From: PWND01 sp964614525
Lineage (GTDB): Bacteria > Bacteroidota > Bacteroidia > Bacteroidales > UBA7960
Reading direction: 5' to 3'
Length of the DNA stretch: 64,000 nucleotides
NCBI GenBank assembly: GCA_964614525.1
Contig: CAZTPA010000003.1
Span: 1 to 64,000 of the forward strand
Below the pieces are notes generated by a model, which saw nothing but the letters and a program-made list of their open reading frames with translations, did not search any database and was not told the origin of the DNA. The translations under genes and the position numbers were made by a program. Each line of letters starts with the position of its first letter. The stretch's first letter is position 1. Shown here in pieces: positions 43,541 through 52,257 of the stretch.

Positions 43541-44728
43541 ATGAGTTATAAGTTATATAATACAATTTCTTTGAGTCATATTTATAAACTCATTTTTTTT
43601 ATTGGCCTTTTTGCCATAAATATTAGTATTATTGAAATTTTTGAACTTTTTGCTTCTTTTGATATTTTCGGTATTATTATTATAATAATGACTGTTTTGT
43701 CAGTTTCAGTTATTATGTTTAACGGGAGACACATAAAAGACAGAAATTTCATTGTAATTATAGCTTCCATTTTGCTATTCTATATTTATTTGTATATTTC
43801 TTCCATCTCGGAATTTTATGCTTATGGCATGATTAAAGCATATGTGGGAGTTTTATTGCCTTTGACTATTATTATGTTTTTCTCTCCATACATTTGGAAT
43901 AAAAATGAAGTTTTGTCTTTTTTGCTTTTTTCTATAATTGCTATTTCAATATTCGCAATAGGTTTTAAAATTAATTATGGCATTTTCGACCGTGAAGTAA
44001 ACTTTGGTTTGTTTGGTCCTATTACATACGGATGGTTTATGGGTTTTGGAATTTTATCGGTTATGCTAAGAACCAAACCTTTTAAATATAGTCTTTTATT
44101 AGTTTTGTTTTTCTTTTTACAAATGATTTGGACAGGGTCAAAAGGACCTCTTTTTGCCTTTTTGCTTATAGTTATTATTTATTACAGAAGTAATATTATT
44201 AACTTTTTTATAAAGTATTATTTGCTGTTAATTCCAATTTTTTTGCTGATAGTTTTTGTTGGCTATTTTGCAATAAATAGCAGTATGAATTCAGGAATCT
44301 TAGAAATTAGACAAATATCTACCGTTGTGAGTTTAGTTGAGAACCCCGGACGCTTTATAGCAGAAGAGGGGGCAGGGTCAGTAGGCTCAAGAATGAATCT
44401 AATCAAAGAAGCATTTAATGGTTTTATTAATAAGCCTTTGTTTGGACATGGATTTGGCAGTTTCCCTTCTATTACTAAGTCACATCATGATTATCCTCAT
44501 AATATATTTATGGAGCTTATGGTTGAAACCGGATTGCTTGGATTACTATTCTTTATTTTTGTTTTAGGAGTATTAATTTATAGAAATCCGCTGAAATGGT
44601 TTGGTTTGTTTGGAATATTAATTCTTTCTTTTAGTGGTGATTTGTCATATTTCAGATATGTTTTATTTATTTTGCTTATAGGACATTTAATCTCATTTTC
44701 TGATAGGAAGCTTATTGAAGAAATATAA
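43541..44728 (+). CDS. O-antigen polymerase/ligase family membrane protein (second copy)
   Basis: A 395-residue polytopic protein of about ten membrane segments. The Wzy/WaaL signature near the C terminus is FGHGFGSFPSITKSHHDYPHNIFMELMVETGLLGLLFF, with PHN as in the previous protein; WTGSKGPLFAFLLIVI is a further conserved spot. The shorter loop makes a Wzy polymerase role more likely, with the upstream paralogue as ligase. Its stop codon overlaps the ATG of the next gene (ATGA), so they are translationally coupled. Confidence 0.78.
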   Translation: MSYKLYNTISLSHIYKLIFFIGLFAINISIIEIFELFASFDIFGIIIIIMTVLSVSVIMFNGRHIKDRNFIVIIASILLFYIYLYISSISEFYAYGMIKAYVGVLLPLTIIMFFSPYIWNKNEVLSFLLFSIIAISIFAIGFKINYGIFDREVNFGLFGPITYGWFMGFGILSVMLRTKPFKYSLLLVLFFFLQMIWTGSKGPLFAFLLIVIIYYRSNIINFFIKYYLLLIPIFLLIVFVGYFAINSSMNSGILEIRQISTVVSLVENPGRFIAEEGAGSVGSRMNLIKEAFNGFINKPLFGHGFGSFPSITKSHHDYPHNIFMELMVETGLLGLLFFIFVLGVLIYRNPLKWFGLFGILILSFSGDLSYFRYVLFILLIGHLISFSDRKLIEEI

Positions 44729-46020
44729 TGAAAAAATTATTAAGCAATTTTAAGGGAAATTTCTTTAAGTTACTATTTGCAACTGTTGTTGGGGTTGTAT
44801 TTGGACTGGTTTACAGAGTTTCCCAAGCATGGTTGTTTGGAAGTTCTGATGAGTTTGCTTTTTATTTAATAATGAGTATTAGCTTGTCTTTTTTTGTGCA
44901 AATTGTAGGTCAAACTGCATTGGAGGGTAATCTTGTTCCGGATTTGACTAAAGCAATTACAAATAATAAACATGTTTCTTTTAAGCTTTTGCAAAAAGAT
45001 ACTATAAAGTTTGCAGTGATATTCGGACTTATTAATTTCTTAATCGTAATAGGAATAGTTATAATCTCCGGATATACCCTGAATTTGTATTATCTTATTA
45101 TTGCATTATTGCTTGGTTTGGCTCTTACAATTTATATCTTTAATTCTGTTGGCTTGATGATTACACAGGCCAGAGGAGACTATAGGTTGTATAGCAGAAC
45201 AATGATCGCAAATGCTATATTTAGAGGTGGCTCTATGTATCCGTTAGGATTGAGCATGGGTATTGTCGGAGTGGCAATTAATAAAGTTTTAAGTTTTTTA
45301 GTGTTGTTTTTTGGAGGTTGGAATGGAATTAGAAAAGAGAAAAATCTTAATGCTGATAAAAGTGATATTTATCATCCTCGCATAACGCTGAGAAGTTTTA
45401 ATTTAATATCTTTATTTTTAGCAAATTATTACTCCTTTTTTGTCATGATTGCAAGCATATTATTTGGATTGAAAGGAGATTCGAATATTACCAATTTTTC
45501 GTATTCTGTTGCAATTCTCGGTCTTATTATAAATACTATAGGCAAGGCGACAAATACAATTCTTATTAGAGAAACCTCAATTAATTTTAATTTGAAGAGA
45601 GTCCGTAATTTTCTCTTTTTAGTGCTGGGAATTTCCTTGGGATTTATTACTATTATGATATTTTTTGGTCAAGAAATAGTTGCAATAATATATCAAAGAG
45701 GTGCATTCACTGAAAGTGACACTCTAATTACTTATAATTTGCTTATAAAATTATTTTTGCCGTTTATTTTTTTAACAGCTTTTGGAGTCATCCTTCAAAC
45801 TGTGCTGTCAGCCGAAAAAAATATCTTAAGCTTGTTTAGAAAGATTTGCGGGTATACTCTTTTTTCAATAATTGCAGTTCTGATATTTCTTTTGTTATCC
45901 AACGTTATTTCAACCAACTTAGCAGTCTTGATTTTCTATTATGCCGGATCTACTACATTATTAATAATTGTAAGTTGGTTTTCTTATAAGAGATTGAAAA
46001 ACGCTGAGTCAAATACATAA
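44728..46020 (+). CDS. MurJ-like MOP-superfamily flippase
   Basis: A 430-residue polytopic membrane protein. The segment IIYQRGAFTESDTLITYNLL (about 325-344) is the MurJ/MviN motif around transmembrane helix 9, and the N terminus YRVSQAWLFGSSDEFAFYLI also follows MurJ. MurJ flips lipid II, but relatives of this shorter size embedded in polysaccharide loci probably flip other lipid-linked sugars. It is the second flippase-type protein in this locus. Coupled to the upstream gene by a 1-base overlap. Confidence 0.75.
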   Translation: MKKLLSNFKGNFFKLLFATVVGVVFGLVYRVSQAWLFGSSDEFAFYLIMSISLSFFVQIVGQTALEGNLVPDLTKAITNNKHVSFKLLQKDTIKFAVIFGLINFLIVIGIVIISGYTLNLYYLIIALLLGLALTIYIFNSVGLMITQARGDYRLYSRTMIANAIFRGGSMYPLGLSMGIVGVAINKVLSFLVLFFGGWNGIRKEKNLNADKSDIYHPRITLRSFNLISLFLANYYSFFVMIASILFGLKGDSNITNFSYSVAILGLIINTIGKATNTILIRETSINFNLKRVRNFLFLVLGISLGFITIMIFFGQEIVAIIYQRGAFTESDTLITYNLLIKLFLPFIFLTAFGVILQTVLSAEKNILSLFRKICGYTLFSIIAVLIFLLLSNVISTNLAVLIFYYAGSTTLLIIVSWFSYKRLKNAESNT

Positions 46021-46031
46021 TTATTTTTTTA

Positions 46032-47249
46032 ATGAAACTGATTTATTTACATCAATATTTTAAATTCCCTAATGAGTCAGGAGGTACCAGATCTTACGAT
46101 TTGGCCGTTGGTTTTTCAAAGAAAGGACATCTGGTCAATGTTGTTACCACTACTACAGATGAGAAGTATAAAGGGAAGAAACGATGGACTCGAATTGAGA
46201 AAGAAGGCCTCACGGTTTATTATATTTACTTGCCGTATGATAATAAATTGTCTTATCTGAAAAGGACAATGATTTTTTTTCAGTTTCTTTGGTTTTCAAG
46301 CTTTAAACTATTGGCAATAAAGGCAGATTTAGTTATTGCAACCTCCACGCCTTTAACTATTGGAGTGCCTGCATTGATTAAAAAGTGGAGGCAAAAAATT
46401 CCATTCATTTTTGAAGCAAGGGATATCTGGCCCGAAGCAGTTATAGCTATTGGTGCAGTAAAAAACAGAGTCATTAAATATTTGCTTTACAAACTTGAAA
46501 GAATAATATATAAAAATGCAGTTGCAATAGTGCCCCTATCTGTTGATATGAAGCGTTCTATTGTTAATCGCTATCCCAAACTTATACGAAAACCAATTGT
46601 TGTTATCGAAAATATATCTGAGATTAATCGTTTTCAAAACAATTATGATAAAAACAGATCTGTACTTAAAGAAAAAATAGGTTTTGTTCCTCGGTTTAGT
46701 ATATTATATGCAGGAACTTTCGGAAAAGTAAATGGTATTGATTATGTTGTGAACTTAGCTAAGAGAACTATTAAGATTGACCCGACAATTGTGTTTGTTT
46801 TAATTGGGAAAGGAGCTCAGAAAGATAATATAATAAAGCTTTCAAAAGATTATGGTATTTATAATAAGAATATCTTTTTTTTGAATCCTGTTGGCAAAAA
46901 AGATTTACCTCAGTTTTATTATGAGGTAAATATGGGCAGTTCTTTTGTTATTGATATAAAAGAATTGTGGGCAAATTCTGCAAATAAATTTTTCGATACC
47001 CTGGCTGCCGGGAAACCTATTCTGATTAATCATAAAGGTTGGCAGGAACGTACAATACTGGATAATAATCTTGGATATGTTTTGCCCCCGCAATTATCAG
47101 AAAAAGATGTTGAAGATTTTGTCAGATATACAAATAACAGCAATTTGCATAAAACTCAAATGCAAAATGCTTTGGAGAAAGCTAAAGCTTCTTATTCTTT
47201 GGATATTGCAGTTGAAAAATATTGTAATATTTTTGAAAATGTTAAATAG
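46032..47249 (+). CDS. Glycosyltransferase family 4 (WbuB-like)
   Basis: A 405-residue cytosolic GT-B enzyme. The N-terminal Rossmann half begins LIYLHQYFKFPNESGGTRSY, with the acceptor-side Gly-rich loop and FIFEARDIWPEAVIAIGAV; the donor-side half contains ILYAGTFGKVNGIDYVVNLA and a C-terminal segment where the usual EGFG motif is replaced by SANKFFDTLAAGKPILI. This is the WbuB/WcaL-type branch used for acylamino-deoxyhexose transfer in O-antigens. Exact donor sugar unknown. Confidence 0.85.
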   Translation: MKLIYLHQYFKFPNESGGTRSYDLAVGFSKKGHLVNVVTTTTDEKYKGKKRWTRIEKEGLTVYYIYLPYDNKLSYLKRTMIFFQFLWFSSFKLLAIKADLVIATSTPLTIGVPALIKKWRQKIPFIFEARDIWPEAVIAIGAVKNRVIKYLLYKLERIIYKNAVAIVPLSVDMKRSIVNRYPKLIRKPIVVIENISEINRFQNNYDKNRSVLKEKIGFVPRFSILYAGTFGKVNGIDYVVNLAKRTIKIDPTIVFVLIGKGAQKDNIIKLSKDYGIYNKNIFFLNPVGKKDLPQFYYEVNMGSSFVIDIKELWANSANKFFDTLAAGKPILINHKGWQERTILDNNLGYVLPPQLSEKDVEDFVRYTNNSNLHKTQMQNALEKAKASYSLDIAVEKYCNIFENVK

Positions 47250-47309
47250 TTTTCTTAATAAAATAAATTAGCTTAGCATAGAAATCTGAAATTAAAATAT
47301 AAATAAAAT

Positions 47310-47921
47310 ATGTATAAAAGCTTTTTTAAAAGAATTATTGATTTACTACTATCTCTGTTTTTTTTGCTTTTGATATCACCACTGTTTATTGCGATTAGCT
47401 TATTTTTATCAATTGCCAACGATGGCAAACCTTTTTTTGTTCAGAAGCGTCCCGGCAAAAATGGTAGAATATTTAAGATTATTAAATTCAAAACCATGAA
47501 TGATAAAAAAGACAGCCACGGTAACTTATTACCACCTAAACAGAGAATTACAAAAATAGGGAAGTTAATAAGGGCAACATCGCTTGATGAGTTACCTCAG
47601 TTGATTAATGTGCTAAAAGGAGATATGAGCCTGATTGGACCCCGGCCACTCCTTGTAGAATATTTACCTTTATATAATGATTTTCAAAAACGCCGACATG
47701 AGGTAAAACCCGGAATTACCGGCTGGGCGCAAGTTAATGGACGAAACGCTATTTCGTGGGAGGAGAAATTTAAATTTGATGTATGGTATGTTGATCATGT
47801 TTCTTTCGTTTTAGATATAAAGATTATATTACTTACTATAAAAAAGGTTATTTTTAGAGAAGGTGTTGATAAAACTAAAGATATAACAATGGAGCCCTTT
47901 AAAGGTACTCCTTCAAAATAA
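47310..47921 (+). CDS. PglC-type initiating sugar-phosphate transferase
   Basis: A 203-residue monotopic phosphoglycosyl transferase. The N-terminal re-entrant hydrophobic helix (FFKRIIDLLLSLFFLLLISP) is followed by the cytosolic domain with VQKRPGKNGRIFKIIKFKTM, TSLDELPQLINVLKGDMSLI (catalytic Asp-Glu pair), GPRPLLVEYLPLY and PGITGWAQVNGRN. It transfers a sugar-1-phosphate to undecaprenyl phosphate and so starts repeat-unit assembly. The minimal size matches PglC, which uses UDP-diNAc-bacillosamine. The following acetyltransferase supports an N-acetylated amino sugar, but the aminotransferase and dehydratase are not in the window. Confidence 0.9.
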   Translation: MYKSFFKRIIDLLLSLFFLLLISPLFIAISLFLSIANDGKPFFVQKRPGKNGRIFKIIKFKTMNDKKDSHGNLLPPKQRITKIGKLIRATSLDELPQLINVLKGDMSLIGPRPLLVEYLPLYNDFQKRRHEVKPGITGWAQVNGRNAISWEEKFKFDVWYVDHVSFVLDIKIILLTIKKVIFREGVDKTKDITMEPFKGTPSK

Positions 47922-47927
47922 AACATT

Positions 47928-48560
47928 ATGAAAGTTGTAATTGCCGGTGCAGGTACTTATGGGGCAGTTTACCACAAGTACATATCCGAACAGGGAATTC
48001 ATGAGGTATTGGGTTTTGCTGACGATGATCCAACAAAGATAGGCACAAAAATATGTGGATTAGAAGTGATATGTGAGACTAATAATTATAAAAAACTCAA
48101 GGAGATTGGAATAGAGGGAGTTTTTTGTCCTATTGGAAACAATAAGATAAGATATAAAATTCTTACCGGTTTTAGTGATAATGGTTTTGCAACTCCGGGA
48201 TTTATCCACGATAGTGTTATTATTCCTGAAGATATAATAATTGAAAAAGGTGTTTATATATTGCCGGGCAGCATTATAATGCCATTTGTAAATATTCATG
48301 ATTATGTTATGATAAGCATGGGCGTTAAAATAGCGCATCATACAATTCTCAGGAAAGCTTCTTTTATTTCAACCGGTGCTAATATTGGTGCAAATATTGA
48401 TTTTGGAGAATATGCATTTGCAGGTATTGGATGTACACTTACTACAGGAGTTGAAAGTATTGGTAATGGTGCTACTATTGGTGCCGGTGCTGTTATAATC
48501 AGGGATGTGCCTGCTAATGCTGTTGTTGTTGGTAATCCGGGCAGAATATTAGAAAAATAG
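47928..48560 (+). CDS. PglD/NeuD-family sugar O/N-acyltransferase
   Basis: A 210-residue protein with the two-part layout of this family. N-terminal Rossmann-like domain (VVIAGAGTYGAVYHKYI, then VLGFADDDPTKIG); C-terminal left-handed beta-helix of hexapeptide repeats (about 95-205; IHDSVIIPEDIIIEKGVYIL, then NIGANIDFGEYAFAGIGCTL and GAGAVIIRDVPANAVVVGNP). The His of VKIAHHTIL is in the position of the catalytic base. Acetyl-CoA is the likely donor. It lies 6 bases after the PglC-like gene, a frequent pairing in bacillosamine-type loci. Confidence 0.88.
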   Translation: MKVVIAGAGTYGAVYHKYISEQGIHEVLGFADDDPTKIGTKICGLEVICETNNYKKLKEIGIEGVFCPIGNNKIRYKILTGFSDNGFATPGFIHDSVIIPEDIIIEKGVYILPGSIIMPFVNIHDYVMISMGVKIAHHTILRKASFISTGANIGANIDFGEYAFAGIGCTLTTGVESIGNGATIGAGAVIIRDVPANAVVVGNPGRILEK

Positions 48561-48586
48561 AAGATGAATTATTTAATTTAGAAAAT

Positions 48587-49669
48587 ATGAAGATAGTGAC
48601 TGTCATCGGCGCTCGTCCTCAGTTTATTAAAGCTGCAGCGGTTAGCAGGATTATTCGGGAAGAATATAGCAGTGAAGTAGAAGAGATTATCCTTCATACA
48701 GGCCAGCATTATGATGTAAATATGTCTGATGTTTTCTTTGATGAAATGGAAATACCTAAACCTCATTATAGATTTAATATCAATGGTGTTAATCACGGAG
48801 CTATGACAGGCCAGATGATGGAGAAAATAGAGGAGGTGCTTCTAAGTGAAAAACCAGATTGTGTTTTGGTATATGGCGATACAAACTCCACATTGGCAGG
48901 AGCTTTAGCAGCAAAAAAACTGCACGTAAAATTAGCTCATGTAGAAGCAGGATTGCGTTCTTTTAATATGAAAATGCCGGAGGAAATTAATAGAATTGTT
49001 GCCGACAGAATTAGTGACTTTCTGTTTTGTCCAACAAAAAAAGCTATTAGTAATCTACATATTGAAGGTTTTGATAAATTTGATTGTAATGTATTACACT
49101 CAGGTGATGTTATGCTTGATGCTGCATTGTTTTATAGTCAAATAAGTTCTGAAAAATCTAAAATTATTAACGAGCTCAGTCTTGAGGAATATGTTCTTGC
49201 AACATTCCATAGAGCAGAAAATACTGACAATGAAAACTCATTGGCCAATATTGTGAATGGATTAAATCATATAAATACTGAAATTCCTGTAATTGTTCCG
49301 GTTCATCCGAGAACCCGGAAAAAAATTTCTGATTTTAATTTAAAAGTTAATTTTAAACTTATTAATCCGCTCGGTTATTTTGATATGATTGAATTAATTA
49401 AAAATTCCAAACTGGTATTAACAGATAGTGGAGGCTTGCAAAAAGAAGCATTCTTTTTTAAAAAAATATCAGTTACCATGCGCGAAGAAACTGAATGGGT
49501 CGAGCTTGTAGAAAATGGTTTTAATATCTTATCAGGATCAAATTCAGAAAAAATTTATAATTCATATCTTAAGGCCATTAATATGAATCCCGATTTTTCC
49601 CTGAATCTTTATGGAAAGGGAAATGCATCTTCATTAATTGTGAATGAATTATTAAAGAGGCTTTCTTAA
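48587..49669 (+). CDS. wecB: UDP-N-acetylglucosamine 2-epimerase (non-hydrolysing)
   Basis: A 360-residue GT-B fold epimerase interconverting UDP-GlcNAc and UDP-ManNAc. Motifs: TVIGARPQFIKAAAVSRII, LHTGQHYDVNMSDVFFDEM, VLVYGDTNSTLAGALAAKKL, HVEAGLRSFNMKMPEEINR, LATFHRAENTDNENSL, VPVHPRTRK, LTDSGGLQKEAFFF and MREETEWVELVENGFN. All the signature histidines, acids and the SGG loop are present. It supplies ManNAc-type precursors to the locus. Its stop codon overlaps the stop of the convergent Wzz-like gene by 4 bases. Confidence 0.94.
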   Translation: MKIVTVIGARPQFIKAAAVSRIIREEYSSEVEEIILHTGQHYDVNMSDVFFDEMEIPKPHYRFNINGVNHGAMTGQMMEKIEEVLLSEKPDCVLVYGDTNSTLAGALAAKKLHVKLAHVEAGLRSFNMKMPEEINRIVADRISDFLFCPTKKAISNLHIEGFDKFDCNVLHSGDVMLDAALFYSQISSEKSKIINELSLEEYVLATFHRAENTDNENSLANIVNGLNHINTEIPVIVPVHPRTRKKISDFNLKVNFKLINPLGYFDMIELIKNSKLVLTDSGGLQKEAFFFKKISVTMREETEWVELVENGFNILSGSNSEKIYNSYLKAINMNPDFSLNLYGKGNASSLIVNELLKRLS

Positions 49670-50472
49670 ATGTTTCTGATAATCTTGTATATAATTCCTG
49701 CAAGTAAAAATAAAAAGACAAATAGTAATAATGATTTTTTAAGGTTATCTTTTATTTCTGTGGGTTCAGAAAAATCATGCTCAAAATAGATGATATTTTC
49801 TTTTTCTAATTCTTTTTGAATTTCAAACTGAACCTTCACCAAATCTAAAATTCCGCTAAGAGGGTAATCAATATAAACAATTGAATTTTGAGAATTAGTT
49901 TGATTTATTAGTTTGTTGTTTCTGCTCTTATGTGTTTCAAGTTCATAACTGATTTCCTCGCTTAAAGATTCCAACATGTTTTTGCGAATCTGAAATTTTG
50001 AATATAAGTTAGAATTACTTAAAAAATAATTGTTAAAGGTTTTCTCCAGATTAACCAAATAGTCTTTTTGTTTACCAAAAACTTCAATATAAATATATGT
50101 TTTACTCTTATCTAACAATGAATACTGTGTGCTATGTTTAGAAATGTCTGATTCGTCAATAGTTGTATAATAATCAATATTACTTATGTTTTTGAGATTA
50201 TTTATTGGTGTTTTAGTTTTTTCGGATAAGTATTCGTAATTTCCGGATGCAAATTGATGTTCAAATACTTTCATAAGTTTATTGAGAAGATCTTCTTCAA
50301 CCCAAGTGGAAAAAACTCCCACAGTCATAAATGTAGGTTGCTTGTATTTATTATAAGCAAAGCCCGTAGAGCCTCCCAAAATAATTAATATCAGAAAAAA
50401 CCAAATATTTTTGCTTATAAAAGTTTTTAAATTTTTAGCTAACTCAATAAGATCTATTTCTTTTTTTTCCAT
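49666..50472 (-). CDS. Wzz-like polysaccharide co-polymerase (chain length determinant)
   Basis: Encodes 268 residues from the ATG at 50472; a TTG 27 bases further upstream is a weaker start. Layout is that of Wzz/PCP-1: short cytosolic N terminus, membrane helix (about 23-41; IWFFLILIILGGSTGFAYN), a largely helical periplasmic region of about 190 residues and a second membrane helix at the C terminus (LLLFVFLFLLAGIIYKII). The usual Pro-rich segment before the second helix is reduced. There is no kinase domain. Probably sets chain length for the neighbouring Wzy protein, although it is transcribed toward the locus on the opposite strand. Confidence 0.68.
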   Translation of the reverse strand: MEKKEIDLIELAKNLKTFISKNIWFFLILIILGGSTGFAYNKYKQPTFMTVGVFSTWVEEDLLNKLMKVFEHQFASGNYEYLSEKTKTPINNLKNISNIDYYTTIDESDISKHSTQYSLLDKSKTYIYIEVFGKQKDYLVNLEKTFNNYFLSNSNLYSKFQIRKNMLESLSEEISYELETHKSRNNKLINQTNSQNSIVYIDYPLSGILDLVKVQFEIQKELEKENIIYFEHDFSEPTEIKDNLKKSLLLFVFLFLLAGIIYKIIRNI

Positions 50473-50560
50473 GATGAAAAATTTATTAGAATTATTCAAT
50501 ACAAAAATATGAAAAAAACATACTCATAAAGTTAATTCAGCATTTTTATAAATAAAGCAT

Positions 50561-50596
50561 AAAAAAAGAGGAAGCATAAAGCCTCCTCTTTTTTTT
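50561..50596 (-). terminator. Intrinsic terminator of the first gdhA
   Basis: AAAAAAAGAGG at 50561-50571 pairs with 50585-50595. The stem continues inward with one mismatch to a 5-base loop. It lies 20 bases after the gdhA stop on the minus strand and ends in a T run in that direction. Confidence 0.88.
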
Positions 50597-50615
50597 GCAC
50601 CATATTTTAATTGGT

Positions 50616-51956
50616 TTATACGTGTCCCTGAGCAATCATTGCATCAGCAACTTTTACAAAACCACCAATATTGGCACCTTTTACGTAATTAGTAAAGTCA
50701 CCCTCTTTACCATACTTTACGCATGCTTTATGAATATTAACCATTATTGTATGTAGTTTTTGATCTACTTCTTCTCTTGTCCAGGATATTCTGAGTGAGT
50801 TTTGACTCATTTCAAGTCCTGATGTTGCAACACCGCCTGCATTAGCAGCTTTTCCTGGTCCATATAGAATTTTATTTTTTAAGAAAATGCTGACAGCCTC
50901 AGGTGTAGATGGCATATTTGCACCTTCAGAAACACAGATACAGCCATTGTCAACTAATGTTTGAGCTTCTTCTGCATTTAGTTCATTTTCTGTTGCGCAT
51001 GGTAGTGCTATGTCAACTTTTTCATTCCATGGTCTTGCTGTACCATCAACATATTTGCAGGAATATGTGTCTGCATACTCACGAATACGTCCGCGTTTTA
51101 CATTTTTAAGCTCCATCAGATATTCAAGTTTTTCGGAATCGATTCCATCTTTGTCATAAATATATCCTGAAGAATCAGAAAGAGTTACAACTTTTCCGCC
51201 AAATTCAATAACTTTTTGAGTTGCATATTGGGCTACATTTCCTGAACCACTGACTGCAACAGTTTTTCCCTTAAAACTTTCATTTATGGATGCAAGCATC
51301 TCTTGTGCAAAATATACACATCCGTATCCCGTAGCTTCAGGGCGAATTAAACTTCCGCCATATTCTATACCCTTGCCGGTTAATACTCCTGTAAATTCAT
51401 TCCTAATTCTTTTGTATTGTCCAAACATATATCCTATTTCACGGCCGCCAACTCCAATATCTCCGGCAGGAACATCCGTGTTTGGCCCGATATGCTTGCA
51501 TAATTCTGTCATGAAGCTTTGGCAAAAATGCATAACCTCATTGTCAGTTTTTCCTTTTGGGTCAAAATCACTACCACCTTTACCGCCACCTAATGGGAGT
51601 GATGTTAAGCTGTTTTTGAAAACCTGTTCAAAAGCCAGAAATTTAAGAATACCAAGATTTACTGTTGGGTGAAATCTTAGGCCGCCTTTGTATGGCCCAA
51701 TCGCGCTGTTCATTTCAATCCTGAAACCTTTATTTACTTGCAATTCACCTTTGTCATCAACCCACGGAATACGAAACATGATTACTCTTTCAGGCTCTAT
51801 AATTCTTTCAAGAATTTTTGCAGCCTTGTATTTCGGATTCTCTTCAATAAAGGGAATGATTGTTTCTGCTACCTCTTGGACAGCTTGGTGAAATTCTCTT
51901 TCTGCTGGATTTTTTGCAATTACATAATCCATGAATTTTTTTACTTGTGCGTTCAT
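50616..51956 (-). CDS. gdhA: Glutamate dehydrogenase, NADP-type (copy 1)
   Basis: A 446-residue hexameric-type enzyme converting 2-oxoglutarate and ammonium to L-glutamate. Substrate-site motifs: GPYKGGLRFHPTVNLGILKF, LPLGGGKGGSDFDPKG (catalytic Lys) and VPAGDIGVGGREIGYMFGQY. Cofactor loop VSGSGNVAQYA followed by TLSDSSGYIYD, as in E. coli NADP-dependent GdhA. C-terminal GPGKAANAGGVATSGLEMSQ. It differs from the second copy (58981-60318) in exactly this cofactor loop. Transcribed divergently from the receiver/ATP-grasp genes, with a 301-base shared upstream region. Confidence 0.95.
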   Translation of the reverse strand: MNAQVKKFMDYVIAKNPAEREFHQAVQEVAETIIPFIEENPKYKAAKILERIIEPERVIMFRIPWVDDKGELQVNKGFRIEMNSAIGPYKGGLRFHPTVNLGILKFLAFEQVFKNSLTSLPLGGGKGGSDFDPKGKTDNEVMHFCQSFMTELCKHIGPNTDVPAGDIGVGGREIGYMFGQYKRIRNEFTGVLTGKGIEYGGSLIRPEATGYGCVYFAQEMLASINESFKGKTVAVSGSGNVAQYATQKVIEFGGKVVTLSDSSGYIYDKDGIDSEKLEYLMELKNVKRGRIREYADTYSCKYVDGTARPWNEKVDIALPCATENELNAEEAQTLVDNGCICVSEGANMPSTPEAVSIFLKNKILYGPGKAANAGGVATSGLEMSQNSLRISWTREEVDQKLHTIMVNIHKACVKYGKEGDFTNYVKGANIGGFVKVADAMIAQGHV

Positions 51957-52257
51957 TTTTTTTGCGTTTATTGGTTAGTAAAAAGAAAATTATTGGTTTA
52001 TTTGTCACAATGTTATTGATAAAATGTGTGGAGTTGGTTTTTTTTTGAAATAAAAAATAAATTTGTTTTTTCTTGCATATGTCACAAATTATTATATAGC
52101 CTTATTGTTGCTTTCAAATTATTAATAATATTTTAGAGAAATAGTGTGATTTTTGTTTATATTGTGATGTCTTTTGTTAATATGTAATGTAAAGACAATA
52201 GTATCGTTATTATGCTATAAATCAGGAAGATAATTATAACTAAATTTTTTTATATCA
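51957..52257. other. Shared upstream region between gdhA copy 1 and the receiver/ATP-grasp gene
   Basis: A 301-base AT-rich divergent regulatory region with no small gene. The closest promoter-like elements are one-mismatch versions of TAnnTTTG, for example minus-strand TAACATTG at 52008-52015 for gdhA. No clean operator palindrome was seen. If the flanking genes are co-regulated, control sites should lie here. Confidence 0.4.

Noticed and set aside
51286..51672. 128-residue open frame opposite gdhA copy 1
   Set aside because: Shadow of a highly conserved gene; no independent signal.
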